Numbered from the stretch's first letter, positions 19,824 through 29,048 are shown. The stretch is 64,000 bases of DNA from Egicoccus sp. AB-alg6-2 (GCF_041821025.1 NZ_JBGUAY010000005.1:248001-312000); one strand, 5' to 3'. Translations and numbers: made by a program. Notes: generated by a model from the sequence alone, not told the origin.

Positions 19824-20066
19824 GTGACCGCCCCCCGTTCACCCCGCCGGGACTTCCGTGTCCTGACCCGGCGCCGCGGCGGCTACGACGGTGCCGAGAT
19901 GTACGACGTGCAGTTGCAGGTGGCGGAGTCGGGCGCGCTCGTGTGGGCCCAGACCTTCTCCGATGCACACCAGGCCGATGCGTTCCAGGCCCAGCTCGAG
20001 GAGGACATCGACACACTCGACGATGCGTCCTTCCGGCGCAAGTACGGCGTCCCCTCCAACACGTGA
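19824..20066 (+). CDS. Small conserved-looking protein of unknown function, coupled to pabB
   Basis: 80 aa. A GGAG six bases before the GTG start (19824) and the GTGA overlap with pabB support translation. The N-terminus is basic ('APRSPRRDFRVLTRRRGG'). The rest is acidic and looks alpha/beta: 'MYDVQLQVAESGALVWAQTF' then 'DAHQADAFQAQLEEDIDTL' and 'RRKYGVPSNT'. I do not recognise a family. Translation coupling suggests a link to p-aminobenzoate or folate synthesis, but this may be only genomic convenience. Confidence 0.65.
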   Translation: MTAPRSPRRDFRVLTRRRGGYDGAEMYDVQLQVAESGALVWAQTFSDAHQADAFQAQLEEDIDTLDDASFRRKYGVPSNT

Positions 20067-21499
20067 ACACGGCCGGTACGGGCTGGCGGGGCGACCTGCT
20101 GCTCCTCGACGTCCCACGTCCACCGCGTACGCGCAACGGTGCGGTCGACCTCGATGCCCTCCTGCGTGCCTGCGGACCGGCCGACCTGTTCGAGTCGGCG
20201 GGAGACGGCGGGTGGTCGTACGTGGTGCCGCACGGCGAGCACCGTCTCGAGGACGACGGCGCGCGCACCCGGTGGGTCGGCCCGGACGGCGCCACCGACG
20301 AGGGGTCGGATCCGTTCGCGGCGCTCGAGCGCTGGTGCGCGCGGCTCGGCATCGTGCCGGAGGCCCCGGTGCCGGGGGGTTCCGACCTGCCGGCTTTCAC
20401 CGGCGGGTTCGCCGGCGCGCTGGCCTACGACCTCGGGCACCGCGTCGAGCACCTGCCGCGGCGGCTGCCCGACGACCGTGGGACCGCACACCTGTGGCTG
20501 ACGCTGGCCGAGACCGTGGTCGCCGTTCCACCCGACCGGTCCCGGGCGGTCGTGCTGGCCCGGGACCTCCTGAGCGGACGCGCCCACCTCGAAGCGCGCG
20601 TCCGGACGCACCTGGCAGCAATCGACGGCTCCCGACCCGCGGCGCACGTGCCGCGGCCACGCACGCCGCCACCGGTGACCAGCAGCCTCGGGCACGAGGC
20701 CCATCTCGCCGCCATCCGGGCGGTGCTCGAGCACATCGCCGCCGGCGAGGTGTTCCAGGTCAACCTGACTCAGCGGCTGACGACGCGATGGGACGATGAC
20801 CTGCCCGGGCTCTACCAGGCGCTGCGCCGCGAGTCGCCGGCCCTCTTCGGTGCCGCGCTGCCGGCCATCGGCGTGGCCTCGATCTCGCCCGAGACCTTCC
20901 TCGCCGTCGACGGGACGCGGGTGACGACCCGACCGATCAAGGGCACCCGGCCGCGCCACCCCGATCCGACGCTGGACGCCGCACTCGCCGACGACCTCGC
21001 CACGTCCGTCAAGGACCGGGCGGAGAACGTCATGGTGGTGGACATGGAGCGCAACGACCTCGGCCGCGTCTGCCGGCCCGGCACCGTGCAGGTGCCCGAG
21101 TTGACCGTCGTGGAGGCCCACCCGACCGTGTGGCACCTGGTGTCCACCGTCACCGGCGAACTGCGCCCACAGGTCGGGTACGGCGAGCTGTTGCGCGCGA
21201 CCTTTCCCTGCGGCTCCATCACCGGCGCCCCCAAGATCGCGGCCATGGGCCTCATCGAACGTCTCGAGACCGTCCGTCGTGGTTGGTACTGCGGCGCCGT
21301 CGGGTTCCTCTCGCCCGGCGCCGCACGCTTGTCGGTCGCCATCCGGACCGCGACCCTGCACGACGACGGACGCGTCGACTACGGCGCCGGCGGCGGCATC
21401 GTGGCCGACTCCGATCCCGTCGACGAGCGCCGTGAGAGCTTCGACAAGGCGGCCGCCTTCCTGCGCGCCGTCGGCGCCGACCAGGAGATTCGGACATGA
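20063..21499 (+). CDS. pabB: Aminodeoxychorismate synthase component I
   Basis: Converts chorismate plus ammonia to 4-amino-4-deoxychorismate, the folate branch (478 aa). The chorismate-binding domain shows 'AAGEVFQVNLTQRL', 'SISPETFLAVDGTRVTTRPI' and 'NVMVVDMERNDLGRVC'. The active-site motif reads 'RPIKGTRPR'. The lysine in PIKGT is diagnostic of PabB, since anthranilate synthase TrpE has PIAGT. 'TFPCGSITGAPKIAAM' is the C-terminal signature. The GTG start overlaps the small upstream gene (GTGA) and the 3' end overlaps pabC (ATGA). No pabA glutaminase is in the window, so that subunit must come from elsewhere. Confidence 0.93.
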   Translation: MNTAGTGWRGDLLLLDVPRPPRTRNGAVDLDALLRACGPADLFESAGDGGWSYVVPHGEHRLEDDGARTRWVGPDGATDEGSDPFAALERWCARLGIVPEAPVPGGSDLPAFTGGFAGALAYDLGHRVEHLPRRLPDDRGTAHLWLTLAETVVAVPPDRSRAVVLARDLLSGRAHLEARVRTHLAAIDGSRPAAHVPRPRTPPPVTSSLGHEAHLAAIRAVLEHIAAGEVFQVNLTQRLTTRWDDDLPGLYQALRRESPALFGAALPAIGVASISPETFLAVDGTRVTTRPIKGTRPRHPDPTLDAALADDLATSVKDRAENVMVVDMERNDLGRVCRPGTVQVPELTVVEAHPTVWHLVSTVTGELRPQVGYGELLRATFPCGSITGAPKIAAMGLIERLETVRRGWYCGAVGFLSPGAARLSVAIRTATLHDDGRVDYGAGGGIVADSDPVDERRESFDKAAAFLRAVGADQEIRT

Positions 21500-22374
21500 A
21501 GGCACCGCTGCGGGTGTGGATCGACGGCACGCTCGTCGCCGCCGACCGGGCCGTGGTGTCGGTCTTCGACCGCGGCTTCCGCAACGGTGAGGGGGTCTTC
21601 GAGACGTTCCGTGCCTACGGTGCCCACGTCTTCCGGCTCGACCAGCACCTCGAACGCGCCCTGGCCGGGGCTCGAGAGCTCGGGTTCGACGCGGGGCCCC
21701 GCGAGCGCCTGCACGAGGCGGTCGCGTCGACGGCCAGGGCGAACCTCGACGCGTTGGACGGCCAGGACTCTGCACTGCGCCTGACGATCTCGGCGGGAGC
21801 GATCGACCCGGACGCCCCGTTCCCGGGCCGGGCCACCGGCGAGCCGACCGTCGTGGTCACCTCCCATCGCCTCGCGCTCGATCCGCGGCGGACCGAAGTC
21901 GGCGTCACCGCGGTCACGGTGCCGCTGGCGCGGGAGTTGCCCCACGTGAAGGCGGTGTCCTACCTCGTCGCCGTGACCGCCCGCCGCCGGGCCCGCGAGG
22001 AGGGCGCCGACGAGGCGTTGTTGACGACCCCGAGCGGCGACGTCCTCGAGGGTGCCGGTTCCAACCTGTTCGCCGTCGTGGACGGGACCCTGGTCACGCC
22101 ACCGACGGACGCCGGGCTGCTCGCCGGGGTCACGCGCGCCGTCGTCCTCGAGGCTGCCGGCCGCCTCGGCATCGCCGCCGACACGCGGCCGCTGCGTGTG
22201 GACGAGCTGGTCCGGGCCGACGAGGCGTTCCTGACCGCGACCACCCGCGAGGTCGTGCCCCTCGTCGGGCTGGACGGCCGTGCGCTCGGCGACGGACGAC
22301 CCGGACCGGTCACCGCACGCCTCATCGCCGGCTACCGCGACATCGTCGAGGAGGAGCGTCGTACGGCACGGTGA
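21496..22374 (+). CDS. pabC: Aminodeoxychorismate lyase (class IV PLP fold)
   Basis: Releases p-aminobenzoate and pyruvate from aminodeoxychorismate (292 aa). It shows the BCAT/ADCL fold: 'VFDRGFRNGEGVFETFRAYG' at the start, 'LPHVKAVSYLVAVTARRRA' with the expected PLP lysine, and 'SGDVLEGAGSNLFAVVDGTL' as the phosphate-cup loop. 'TPPTDAGLLAGVTRAVVLE' follows. The ATGA overlap with pabB makes lyase the best call over branched-chain or D-amino-acid aminotransferase, which share the fold. Confidence 0.9.
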   Translation: MKAPLRVWIDGTLVAADRAVVSVFDRGFRNGEGVFETFRAYGAHVFRLDQHLERALAGARELGFDAGPRERLHEAVASTARANLDALDGQDSALRLTISAGAIDPDAPFPGRATGEPTVVVTSHRLALDPRRTEVGVTAVTVPLARELPHVKAVSYLVAVTARRRAREEGADEALLTTPSGDVLEGAGSNLFAVVDGTLVTPPTDAGLLAGVTRAVVLEAAGRLGIAADTRPLRVDELVRADEAFLTATTREVVPLVGLDGRALGDGRPGPVTARLIAGYRDIVEEERRTAR

Positions 22375-22437
22375 GGGCCCCCTCGCAACCGGCGTGCTTC
22401 GGCCGACGTCACACCTGCGACGCGAGATGGGGTGCAC

Positions 22438-23982
22438 ATGTCCACGACCAGCCATTGCCTCGTCCTCGCGGTGCTCGCCGTGGTGCTCGCCACCCTGGTG
22501 CCCGTCGGACCGGCGCGGGCCTGCAGCTGCGCCGAGATGACGCTGCAAGACGTGGCCCAGCGGGATCCAGGGGCGGCCGTGGCGCGGATCCGTCGCATCG
22601 ACGACGGCGGCAGCACCGGCGTCGGGCGCGTGCTGGAGGTGCTGCGCGGGCCGGAACTCCCCGACGAGGTGCCCCTCGCGCTCGACAGCGGGGCATCGTG
22701 CCTGCCATGGGTCTCCGTCGGCGGGGTCGCCGTCCTGGCGCTCACCCCCGAACGGGGCGGTTGGCGGACGATGGAGTGCGGCCTGCTCGATCCGACGACC
22801 GGACTCGAGCCCGTCTCGATCGACCCCGAGGCCGAGGGGCCGGTGGCGATGGTCGCGTACGGATCGCTGCCGGGGGCCGGGCTGGTCGCACTCGACGACC
22901 GACTGCGGGTGCTCGGCGTCGGCCCGGACCAACCGTCCCTGGCCCGGGCGGAGGCGTGCGGCGAACTGCTGCTCGCGATCGGCCACGACGACACCGGACG
23001 CACCGTGGTCACGCGCCACGATCTGCCCTCGTTCGCGCAGACGGCCCAGTACCTCCCGTCCGCAGACGTCGAGGCGAGCATCGAGTTCCAGGACGACGCC
23101 TGCCGTGCTGACGGTCGGGTGGACCTGCTGTTGCGCGTCTGGGACGACCAGATGGCGGTGCAGTTGCACGAGGACGTCTTCGGCGACCCGGCGGTCCTGG
23201 CCCTGCCCAACAGCGGGGCGGCCGCCTTCGCCGGTGACGAGGTCGCCTTCCTCCAGCCGGGCGGGTGGAGCGACGGTCCCTTCAGCCTGCACACCCTCGA
23301 TCCCGCGACGGGGCAGCGGCGGCGCGTGATCGAACATCCCAGCGGTGGCCACGAGATCCTGGTCTCGCCCGACGGTGGCCACGCGCTCGTGCGGGGTTTC
23401 GACGACCAACCGCTGGTCCTCGCCGTCGAACTTGCGACCGGCGCGGTCGTCGGCGAGTCGCGGGGCTGGTGGCAGCCGGTCAGCCAACCGTGGGTCGGCT
23501 CGGACCGGATCCTGCTGCAGGACGAGGACCGTGGCGGCATGTCGGGCAGCGGCATCCCGTCCTTCCGGCTCGTGGACCTCTCGCTCACGGAGGTGGCGCC
23601 ACTTCCCGACCTCGGCGTTCGCACGATCCGCGCCGGCGACGGCACGGTCGTCGCCGTCACCTCCGATGCCCTGGTGGTGCTCGACGAGGATGCCGCGCCG
23701 CTTCGCACGACCGAGCAGCCATGGCTGATCGGCGTCTGGGGCACCGCGTCGCTGGGGCAGGTCCACCACGACCACGATGCGAAACTGCCGCCGGTGCTCG
23801 CGCCGGCCGGTGGCGCGTTGGGCGATGGCGCGACCGCCGGTGCTTCCGACGAGGTCGGGGGCGGCGCCTCGTCCGTGCCCGTGGTGCTCGCCGCCGTGAC
23901 CGCGGTGCTGGTGACCGTGGCCACGTTCGGCGCGTACCGCCGCCGGGAGCGGGTCCGGCGTGGACGCGTTAGCGAGGGGTGA
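22438..23982 (+). CDS. Membrane-anchored surface protein with N-terminal CSC motif and propeller-like body
   Basis: 514 aa, function unknown. Residues 1-28 are a signal peptide ending near 'PVGPARA', so the mature protein begins with 'CSC', as in TIMP/netrin-like (NTR) domains. The following 'PGAAVARIRRIDD' and 'GVGRVLEVLRG' fit an NTR beta-barrel. Residues 130-420 hold repeated short beta segments ('LHTLDPATGQRRRVIEHPS', 'HEILVSPDGGHALVRG') suggesting a beta-propeller. A Gly/Ser-rich linker, one C-terminal membrane helix and an Arg-rich tail ('YRRRERVRRGR') anchor it. ATG 22438 is chosen, and a GTG two codons earlier is possible. The last 14 nt overlap the convergent F420 reductase gene. Confidence 0.72.
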   Translation: MSTTSHCLVLAVLAVVLATLVPVGPARACSCAEMTLQDVAQRDPGAAVARIRRIDDGGSTGVGRVLEVLRGPELPDEVPLALDSGASCLPWVSVGGVAVLALTPERGGWRTMECGLLDPTTGLEPVSIDPEAEGPVAMVAYGSLPGAGLVALDDRLRVLGVGPDQPSLARAEACGELLLAIGHDDTGRTVVTRHDLPSFAQTAQYLPSADVEASIEFQDDACRADGRVDLLLRVWDDQMAVQLHEDVFGDPAVLALPNSGAAAFAGDEVAFLQPGGWSDGPFSLHTLDPATGQRRRVIEHPSGGHEILVSPDGGHALVRGFDDQPLVLAVELATGAVVGESRGWWQPVSQPWVGSDRILLQDEDRGGMSGSGIPSFRLVDLSLTEVAPLPDLGVRTIRAGDGTVVAVTSDALVVLDEDAAPLRTTEQPWLIGVWGTASLGQVHHDHDAKLPPVLAPAGGALGDGATAGASDEVGGGASSVPVVLAAVTAVLVTVATFGAYRRRERVRRGRVSEG

Positions 23983-24628
23983 GGCGGGACAACCGCAGGC
24001 CGACGTGGGCCTTGTGGCGCTTGTTGACCGAGATGATCAACGCCGTGAGGGTCTCGAGCGGTCCGGACATGCGCAGCGGGCCCGCGCTGTAGGCGCGGAC
24101 GCCCTCGATGCGGTTGGCCAGGTCGACCACGGTGGCCACCGCCTCCTCGTCGTCGCCGACCACCGGCACGTCGTCGTCCATCGGCTGTTCGAGGCGGGCG
24201 AGTTCGCGGCTCGAGACGCTGTGGAACGCCGCGACGAGCTTCGCTCGTGACAGGCTGGCCGCCAGGGCCTGGGCGACGCTGCCCGCTGCCACGGGCTCGT
24301 TGTAGGGACCCTCGGCGTCGAACGCGAGCGGGTTGACCGCGCTCACCACGATGCGCCCGGACACCGCAGACGTCAGCGGTCCGAGGACCTCGTCGAGGCC
24401 CTCGTAGGGAACCGCGAGCACGACGACGTCCGCTTCGGCGGCGCCGAGGTTGTCGACACCGACCACGGCGCCAGCGGCGTCCGGCAACTCGGTCCGCAAC
24501 TCCTCGGCCGCGGCCGCCCCCTTCGCGGCGTCGCGCGAGCCGAGCCGGACGTCCACGCCGGCCACGAGCCAGCGGCGGGCCAGTCCGCGCCCGAGGGCCC
24601 CGGTGCCCCCGACGATCCCGATCTCCAC
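23969..24628 (-). CDS. npdG: NADPH:F420 oxidoreductase (F420-dependent NADP reductase)
   Basis: Exchanges hydride between NADP(H) and coenzyme F420 (219 aa). The N-terminal Rossmann motif 'EIGIVGGTGALGRGLARRW' is followed by 'LGSRDAAKG', whose Ser-Arg pair binds the NADP 2'-phosphate. 'VVSAVNPLAFDAEGPY' and 'VAAFHSVSSRELARLEQP' are typical of the F420 pocket. 'LITALIISVNKRHKAHVG'-type residues close the protein. GTG 24628 is chosen because AGGAG lies six bases upstream; longer readings overrun the neighbouring promoter. It implies that this organism makes F420. Confidence 0.9.
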   Translation of the reverse strand: MEIGIVGGTGALGRGLARRWLVAGVDVRLGSRDAAKGAAAAEELRTELPDAAGAVVGVDNLGAAEADVVVLAVPYEGLDEVLGPLTSAVSGRIVVSAVNPLAFDAEGPYNEPVAAGSVAQALAASLSRAKLVAAFHSVSSRELARLEQPMDDDVPVVGDDEEAVATVVDLANRIEGVRAYSAGPLRMSGPLETLTALIISVNKRHKAHVGLRLSRLTPR

Positions 24629-24751
24629 ATCCGTCTCCTGGTCGATCGCGCCAGGAGCCTGCCACACACGGATCCGAGGCACCGCATCGCTAGACTGCCG
24701 GGTCGGCCGCCACGGGTGGCCACCCCGATCTCCCCGCCGACCGGAGGGCCT

Positions 24752-25594
24752 GTGGCGCGCGAGCCCGACGCGGAACTGCGGTGGCACCGCACGACGCTCG
24801 AGGGTCGCGTCGCCGTCTACGGCGAGGCCGGCGACGGCCCACCGTTGGTCTTCCTGCACGGCTGGGGGTTGTCGGCACGGTCCTACGCGCGGGCGCTGCC
24901 CGGCATCGCCGCCAGTGGCTGGCGTGTCCTCGCGCCCGCCCTCCCCGGATTCGGACGCAGCGAGGCGCTCGCCGGCGCGTACACGTTCGAGAAGTTGGCG
25001 AACTGGGTCGACGAGTTGCTCGACCACGCGGGCGTCGAGGAACCGGCCGCGTTCGTCGGGCACTCCTTCGGCGGAGGTGTCGCGGTCGCGACCGCCTGGT
25101 ACCACCCCGAGCGCGCCCGGTCGATCACCCTGGTGAACTCGATCGGGGGGTCGGTCTGGAAGGCAGGTGAGCGCAACGATCGGCTCCTGGCCGACCGTCC
25201 GCTGTGGGACTGGGGCCTGCGCCTCCCGCGCGAATTCGGGCGCCGCGACTACCGCCGCGTGTTACCCGTCGTCCTGCGCGACCTCGTCGGCAACGCCGTC
25301 ACCAACCCCAGCGCCGTCTGGCGTGCCGGCGAACTGGCGCGCAACGCCGATCTGCGCGAGGAACTGGCCACGCTCGCCGCCCGCGGCCTGCCGGTCACGA
25401 TCCTGTGGGGTTCGGCGGACAAGGTGGTTCCCGAAGCGACCTTCCTCGCGATGTGCGAGGCCGCCGGCGCCCCCGGCGACATCGTCACCGATGCCGGCCA
25501 CTCGTGGCTGCTCGCCGACCCGGACGGCTTCGGCGAACTGCTCACGAACTCGTTGACGGTGCGCCGCACCCTCTCGGAGCGCACGCGACCATGA
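24752..25594 (+). CDS. Alpha/beta hydrolase
   Basis: 280-aa hydrolase of unknown substrate. The oxyanion motif is 'FLHGWGLS', the nucleophile elbow 'GHSFGGG', the acid 'LWGSADKVVP' and the catalytic histidine 'DAGHSWLLADPDGF', in the canonical order. GTG 24752 is preferred because GGAGG stands five bases before it; an in-frame GTG at 24716 would add 12 residues. Its stop overlaps the nadB start (ATGA), so the two are co-translated, but nothing in NAD synthesis calls for such an enzyme. It could be a lipase/esterase or an epoxide-hydrolase relative. Confidence 0.88.
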   Translation: MAREPDAELRWHRTTLEGRVAVYGEAGDGPPLVFLHGWGLSARSYARALPGIAASGWRVLAPALPGFGRSEALAGAYTFEKLANWVDELLDHAGVEEPAAFVGHSFGGGVAVATAWYHPERARSITLVNSIGGSVWKAGERNDRLLADRPLWDWGLRLPREFGRRDYRRVLPVVLRDLVGNAVTNPSAVWRAGELARNADLREELATLAARGLPVTILWGSADKVVPEATFLAMCEAAGAPGDIVTDAGHSWLLADPDGFGELLTNSLTVRRTLSERTRP

Positions 25595-27204
25595 CGACCC
25601 CACCGCCTCCGCCCGCGCCGACCCCACGGCCCGGGCCGCCCGGCCCGCCCGACATCGTCGACGACCGGGTCCGCACCGATGTGGTCGTCGTCGGCGCCGG
25701 CGTCGCCGGGCTGTATGCGGCCGCCCGCCTCCCCGACCACCTCGACGTCGTGGTGGTCGACAAGGGCGTACCCGGGGGCGACTCGGGTTCCTCGCCGTGG
25801 GCGCAGGGCGGTCTCGCGGTCGCGATCGGCGCCGACGACAGCCCGCAACTGCACGCGCAGGACACACGGTTGGCCGGTGACGGCCTCTGCGATCCGGTCG
25901 CCGTCGACCTGCTCACCCGCGAGGCGCCCGGTCACGTCCGTGAACTGCTGCGGATGGGTGCCGAGTTCGACCGCGTGGCCGGCGAACTCGGCAGTCACGA
26001 TCCCCGCCATCTCGATCTGGCCCGCGAGGGCGGGCAGCGGGTCCCCCGTTCCGTACACCGCGCCGATGCGACCGGCGCGGAACTGGTACGCGTGCTGCGG
26101 GCCGCGGCGGCGACGAAGGTGTCGCGGCTGCCCGGCATCGTGCTGAGCCTGGCACGCGACGGCGCCCACCGGGTCACCGGCCTGTGGGTGCTCGTCGAGG
26201 GACGGATCGTCGCGGTCGAGGCACGCGCGGTCCTGCTGGCCACCGGCGGTTGCGGCGGCCTGTTCGCCGCGACGACCAACCCGGCGCACGCCACCGGCGA
26301 CGGGGTATCGCTCGCGCTGGGGGTGGGCGCCGCGGTTCGCGACCTCGAATTCGTCCAGTTCCACCCCACCGGCCTCGCCGTCGCCGGCACGTGGCGATTC
26401 CTGCTGACCGAGGCGCTGCGGGGCGCGGGCGCCACCCTGCACGACGCCGACGGCAAGCGCTTCCTCCTCGATCGCCATCCCGATGCGGAACTGGCGCCCC
26501 GCCACGTGGTCGCGAAGGCGATCCTGGACCAGGACGGCGGCACCGCCTGGCTCGACGCCACCCACCTCTCGGAACAGCAGTTCGCCCACGAGTTCCCCAC
26601 CGTGCTCGGCGGGGCACGCCGCTACGGCTTCGACCTCGCCACCGAACGGGTACCGGTGACGCCGGCGGCGCATTACCAGGTCGGCGGGGTCCGCACCGAC
26701 CTCGACGGACGCACATCGGTGCACGGGCTCTATGCCGCCGGCGAGGTCGCCTCGACCGGCATCCACGGCGCCAACCGCATGGCCGGGAACTCCCTCACCG
26801 AGGCGCTCGTGTTCGGGGCTCGGACGGCCCAGGCGATCACGGCCGACCTTCCCAGGCGTCAGGGCGACCTCGGTGCGCCGCCGACTGCCGGAGCGGGCAA
26901 CACCAGCGCGACCGAGTCGCTGCGCACCCGCCTGCGCGAGGCGATGCTGACGGGCGCGGGTCCCGTACGGACCGAGGCCGGGCTCGCGGCCGTCGCGTCG
27001 GAACTCGAAGAGTTGTCGGCGGAACTGGGTGCGCCCGGCGAGCACCACGACGGCGTCGAGTTGTGGCACGCGTTGCGGGTGTCGCGTCTGCTGGTGCGGG
27101 CCGCGCGTCTGCGGACCGAGTCTCGGGGAGGTCATTGGCGCGCGGACCACCCGGCCAGCGATCCGGCCTGGCACCAGGTCCACCTCGAGCATGTGACCGG
27201 CTGA
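25591..27204 (+). CDS. nadB: L-aspartate oxidase
   Basis: FAD enzyme oxidising aspartate to iminoaspartate, the start of de novo NAD synthesis (537 aa). FAD motifs are 'VVVVGAGVAGLYAAARLP' near residue 35 and 'SSPWAQGGLAVAIGADDSP'. 'VLLATGGCGGLFAATTNPAH' and 'EFVQFHPTG' are the succinate-dehydrogenase-family blocks, and 'GLYAAGEVASTGIHGANRMA' with 'GNSLTEALVFG' closes the flavin domain. The N-terminal 25 residues are Pro-rich and dispensable-looking. The usual nadA-nadB-nadC cluster is absent; here nadB follows an alpha/beta hydrolase with a 4-base overlap. Confidence 0.95.
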   Translation: MTTPPPPPAPTPRPGPPGPPDIVDDRVRTDVVVVGAGVAGLYAAARLPDHLDVVVVDKGVPGGDSGSSPWAQGGLAVAIGADDSPQLHAQDTRLAGDGLCDPVAVDLLTREAPGHVRELLRMGAEFDRVAGELGSHDPRHLDLAREGGQRVPRSVHRADATGAELVRVLRAAAATKVSRLPGIVLSLARDGAHRVTGLWVLVEGRIVAVEARAVLLATGGCGGLFAATTNPAHATGDGVSLALGVGAAVRDLEFVQFHPTGLAVAGTWRFLLTEALRGAGATLHDADGKRFLLDRHPDAELAPRHVVAKAILDQDGGTAWLDATHLSEQQFAHEFPTVLGGARRYGFDLATERVPVTPAAHYQVGGVRTDLDGRTSVHGLYAAGEVASTGIHGANRMAGNSLTEALVFGARTAQAITADLPRRQGDLGAPPTAGAGNTSATESLRTRLREAMLTGAGPVRTEAGLAAVASELEELSAELGAPGEHHDGVELWHALRVSRLLVRAARLRTESRGGHWRADHPASDPAWHQVHLEHVTG

Positions 27205-27256
27205 ACGCTCCGGAGTGGACGAGTCCGCTCGCGTCGACCACGAAAGGAGGGCAACC

Positions 27257-27397
27257 GTGGGAGACTCCGCCTGCTGGCTCGACCGGGTCTGCACCGACTG
27301 TGGCGCGTACGCCGAGGATCTCGACGACGGGCAACGGTGCGGCGAATGCGCCGCCTCCGGTCCCGAAACGTCGAACGAAGGCGAGCCGCCGACGTAA
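27257..27397 (+). CDS. 46-aa zinc-ribbon-like small protein
   Basis: Tiny protein with one of the best ribosome sites of the window (AAAGGAGG, 27243-27250, six bases before GTG 27257). 'CTDCGAYAEDL' and 'RCGECAASG' supply two CxxC pairs about 15 residues apart, which would bind one zinc ion. The C-terminus is short and acidic. It stands between nadB and a membrane protein on the same strand. No function can be named. Confidence 0.7.
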   Translation: MGDSACWLDRVCTDCGAYAEDLDDGQRCGECAASGPETSNEGEPPT

Positions 27398-27416
27398 CGG
27401 CGAGAGGCGTCGTCCA

Positions 27417-27869
27417 GTGGGGGTCGACACGTCGCCGCCCTCCCCCATCGCGTGGGGGCCGTGGATCTTGTGGTGGTTCACCGTGATGCTCGCCGTGATC
27501 TACCTCACGCTCGGCGTCCACCTGGCGATCGATTCGGGCCAGCCCGTCACGGTCCTGCTCCTGGCCGTCTGGCTGCCTGCGCTGGCCCTCTTCGCCGGCG
27601 GCATGACGATCGTCGCCGCCGCTGCACGCTGGGTCCTCGACCGGTTCGCCCCTCCGTTGGTTCGGCACAGCAGGGTGGCGGCGATCGTGCTCGGCGGCCT
27701 CGCTGGCCCGCTCGCCCTGCTGTCGTTCTTCGCCACCGGCGACCCGTCGGTGGTGCTCGAGCCCCGGACCGCACTCGAGGGCGTGGTCGCGCCGCTGACG
27801 CTGGGGGGCGGTCTTGCCGCGCACCTCGCCGAGCGCCGGGCCTCGTCGACCCCACCGGAGGCGAGGTGA
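27417..27869 (+). CDS. Small polytopic membrane protein, unknown function
   Basis: 150 aa from GTG 27417 (GAGAGG nine bases upstream), ending just before the convergent patB-like gene. It has about four hydrophobic stretches: 'WILWWFTVMLAVIYLTLG', 'LLLAVWLPALALFAGG' and on, 'VAAIVLGGLAGPLALLSFF' and a weaker one near 'VVAPLTLGGGLAAHLAE'. The loop 'ARWVLDRFAPPLVRHSR' is basic and likely cytoplasmic. I recognise no family. It may be co-transcribed with the 46-aa zinc protein 19 nt upstream. Confidence 0.65.
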   Translation: MGVDTSPPSPIAWGPWILWWFTVMLAVIYLTLGVHLAIDSGQPVTVLLLAVWLPALALFAGGMTIVAAAARWVLDRFAPPLVRHSRVAAIVLGGLAGPLALLSFFATGDPSVVLEPRTALEGVVAPLTLGGGLAAHLAERRASSTPPEAR

Positions 27870-27903
27870 GACCCGGGTCAGCCGAACGGTCGTCGGACTG
27901 CCG

Positions 27904-29037
27904 TCACGGCAGCGACGCGGCCATGCGCTCGACGGCGTCGGTGAGGATCGCGGTCGACGTCGCGAAGTTGAGCCGGACGTGGCCGGCGCCGCCGGTCCCG
28001 AACTCCTCGCCCGGGAGCAGGGCGACCCGCGCCTTCGTGAGGAAGTGGTCCGCCGGGCGGACGTCGAGCCCGAGGGGGCGACCGTCGAGCCAGGCGAGGT
28101 AGGTCGCCTCGCCGGGGGTCCAGTCGATCCCCGGCAGCTGGTCCGAGAGCAGGTCGGCGAGCAGCGTCCGCCGTGCGAGGATGGCGGCCAGAAGCGCGTC
28201 GAGCCAGTCGCCACCGTCCCGAAGCGCCGCGGTGTGGGCGAGGACGCCCAGGTGGCTCACGCCGTGCGAGACGACCTCGGGGATCGTCGCGAGGTTCTCG
28301 ACGGCATCCGCACCGGCGACGGCGACCGCCGCCTTGGCCCCCGGAAGGTTCCATCCCTTCGACGCCGACAGCAGCGCGATCGCGTCCTCACCGCCCGGAA
28401 CGGTGAGGTAGGGCACGAACGGCGTACCCGGCAGCACGAGCGGGGCGTGGATCTCGTCGCTGACGACCCGTATCCCGTGCCGGCGCGCGAGGGCGGCGAC
28501 ACGGACGAGTTCGTCGTGGCCGTGCACGGTGCCGTGCGGGTTGTGTGGGCTGCACAGCAGGTAAGCGGCTCGGCCCGCGCCGGCCGCCATGGCGGCGTCG
28601 AGCGCGTCGAGGTCCAGGCGCCCCGATCCCGTCAGCGGTACCTCGACCACCGTCCGGCCGGCGTGCCGCACGACGTCGTAGAACGGCGGGTACACGGGCG
28701 GGTTGACCAGGACGGGTGCTCCCGGTTCGGTGACCACCCGCAGCACCTCGTGGACGCCACGCATCACGTCCGGCACCAGCCGGGCGCGGCCGACCGGCAG
28801 CTCCCAGCCCCAGCGCCGACCCGCGAAGGCGGCCACCGCCTCGAGGTAGCCCTCCCCCGCCGCGTAGCCGACGTCGCCGGCATCGATGGCGGCGCGCAAC
28901 GCCCTGGTGACGGCGGGTGCGAGTGTCGCGTCCATCTCGGCGACCCACAACGGCAGGACGTCGTCGGGGAACCGGCGCCACTTCACGCTGGTACGTCGCC
29001 GCAGGCGTTCCAGCGGGAGCGACTCGAGCGGGTCCAT
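27904..29037 (-). CDS. PatB/MalY-type PLP-dependent C-S lyase (cystathionine beta-lyase-like)
   Basis: Class I/II aminotransferase-fold enzyme of 377 aa. '[19 protein letters not shown]' is the MalY/PatB opening. '[13 protein letters not shown]' and '[16 protein letters not shown]' bind PLP, and '[17 protein letters not shown]' carries the Schiff-base lysine in the S-x-x-K-x-W-N-L-P-G context typical of this branch. By family it cleaves cystathionine or cysteine conjugates (methionine and sulfur metabolism), and an aminotransferase role is less likely. ATG 29037 is used. The gene ends 12 nt from the MiaE-like gene upstream on the same strand, so they are probably one unit. Confidence 0.9.
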   Translation of the reverse strand: MDPLESLPLERLRRRTSVKWRRFPDDVLPLWVAEMDATLAPAVTRALRAAIDAGDVGYAAGEGYLEAVAAFAGRRWGWELPVGRARLVPDVMRGVHEVLRVVTEPGAPVLVNPPVYPPFYDVVRHAGRTVVEVPLTGSGRLDLDALDAAMAAGAGRAAYLLCSPHNPHGTVHGHDELVRVAALARRHGIRVVSDEIHAPLVLPGTPFVPYLTVPGGEDAIALLSASKGWNLPGAKAAVAVAGADAVENLATIPEVVSHGVSHLGVLAHTAALRDGGDWLDALLAAILARRTLLADLLSDQLPGIDWTPGEATYLAWLDGRPLGLDVRPADHFLTKARVALLPGEEFGTGGAGHVRLNFATSTAILTDAVERMAASLP

Positions 29038-29048
29038 CGGCACGCCGC

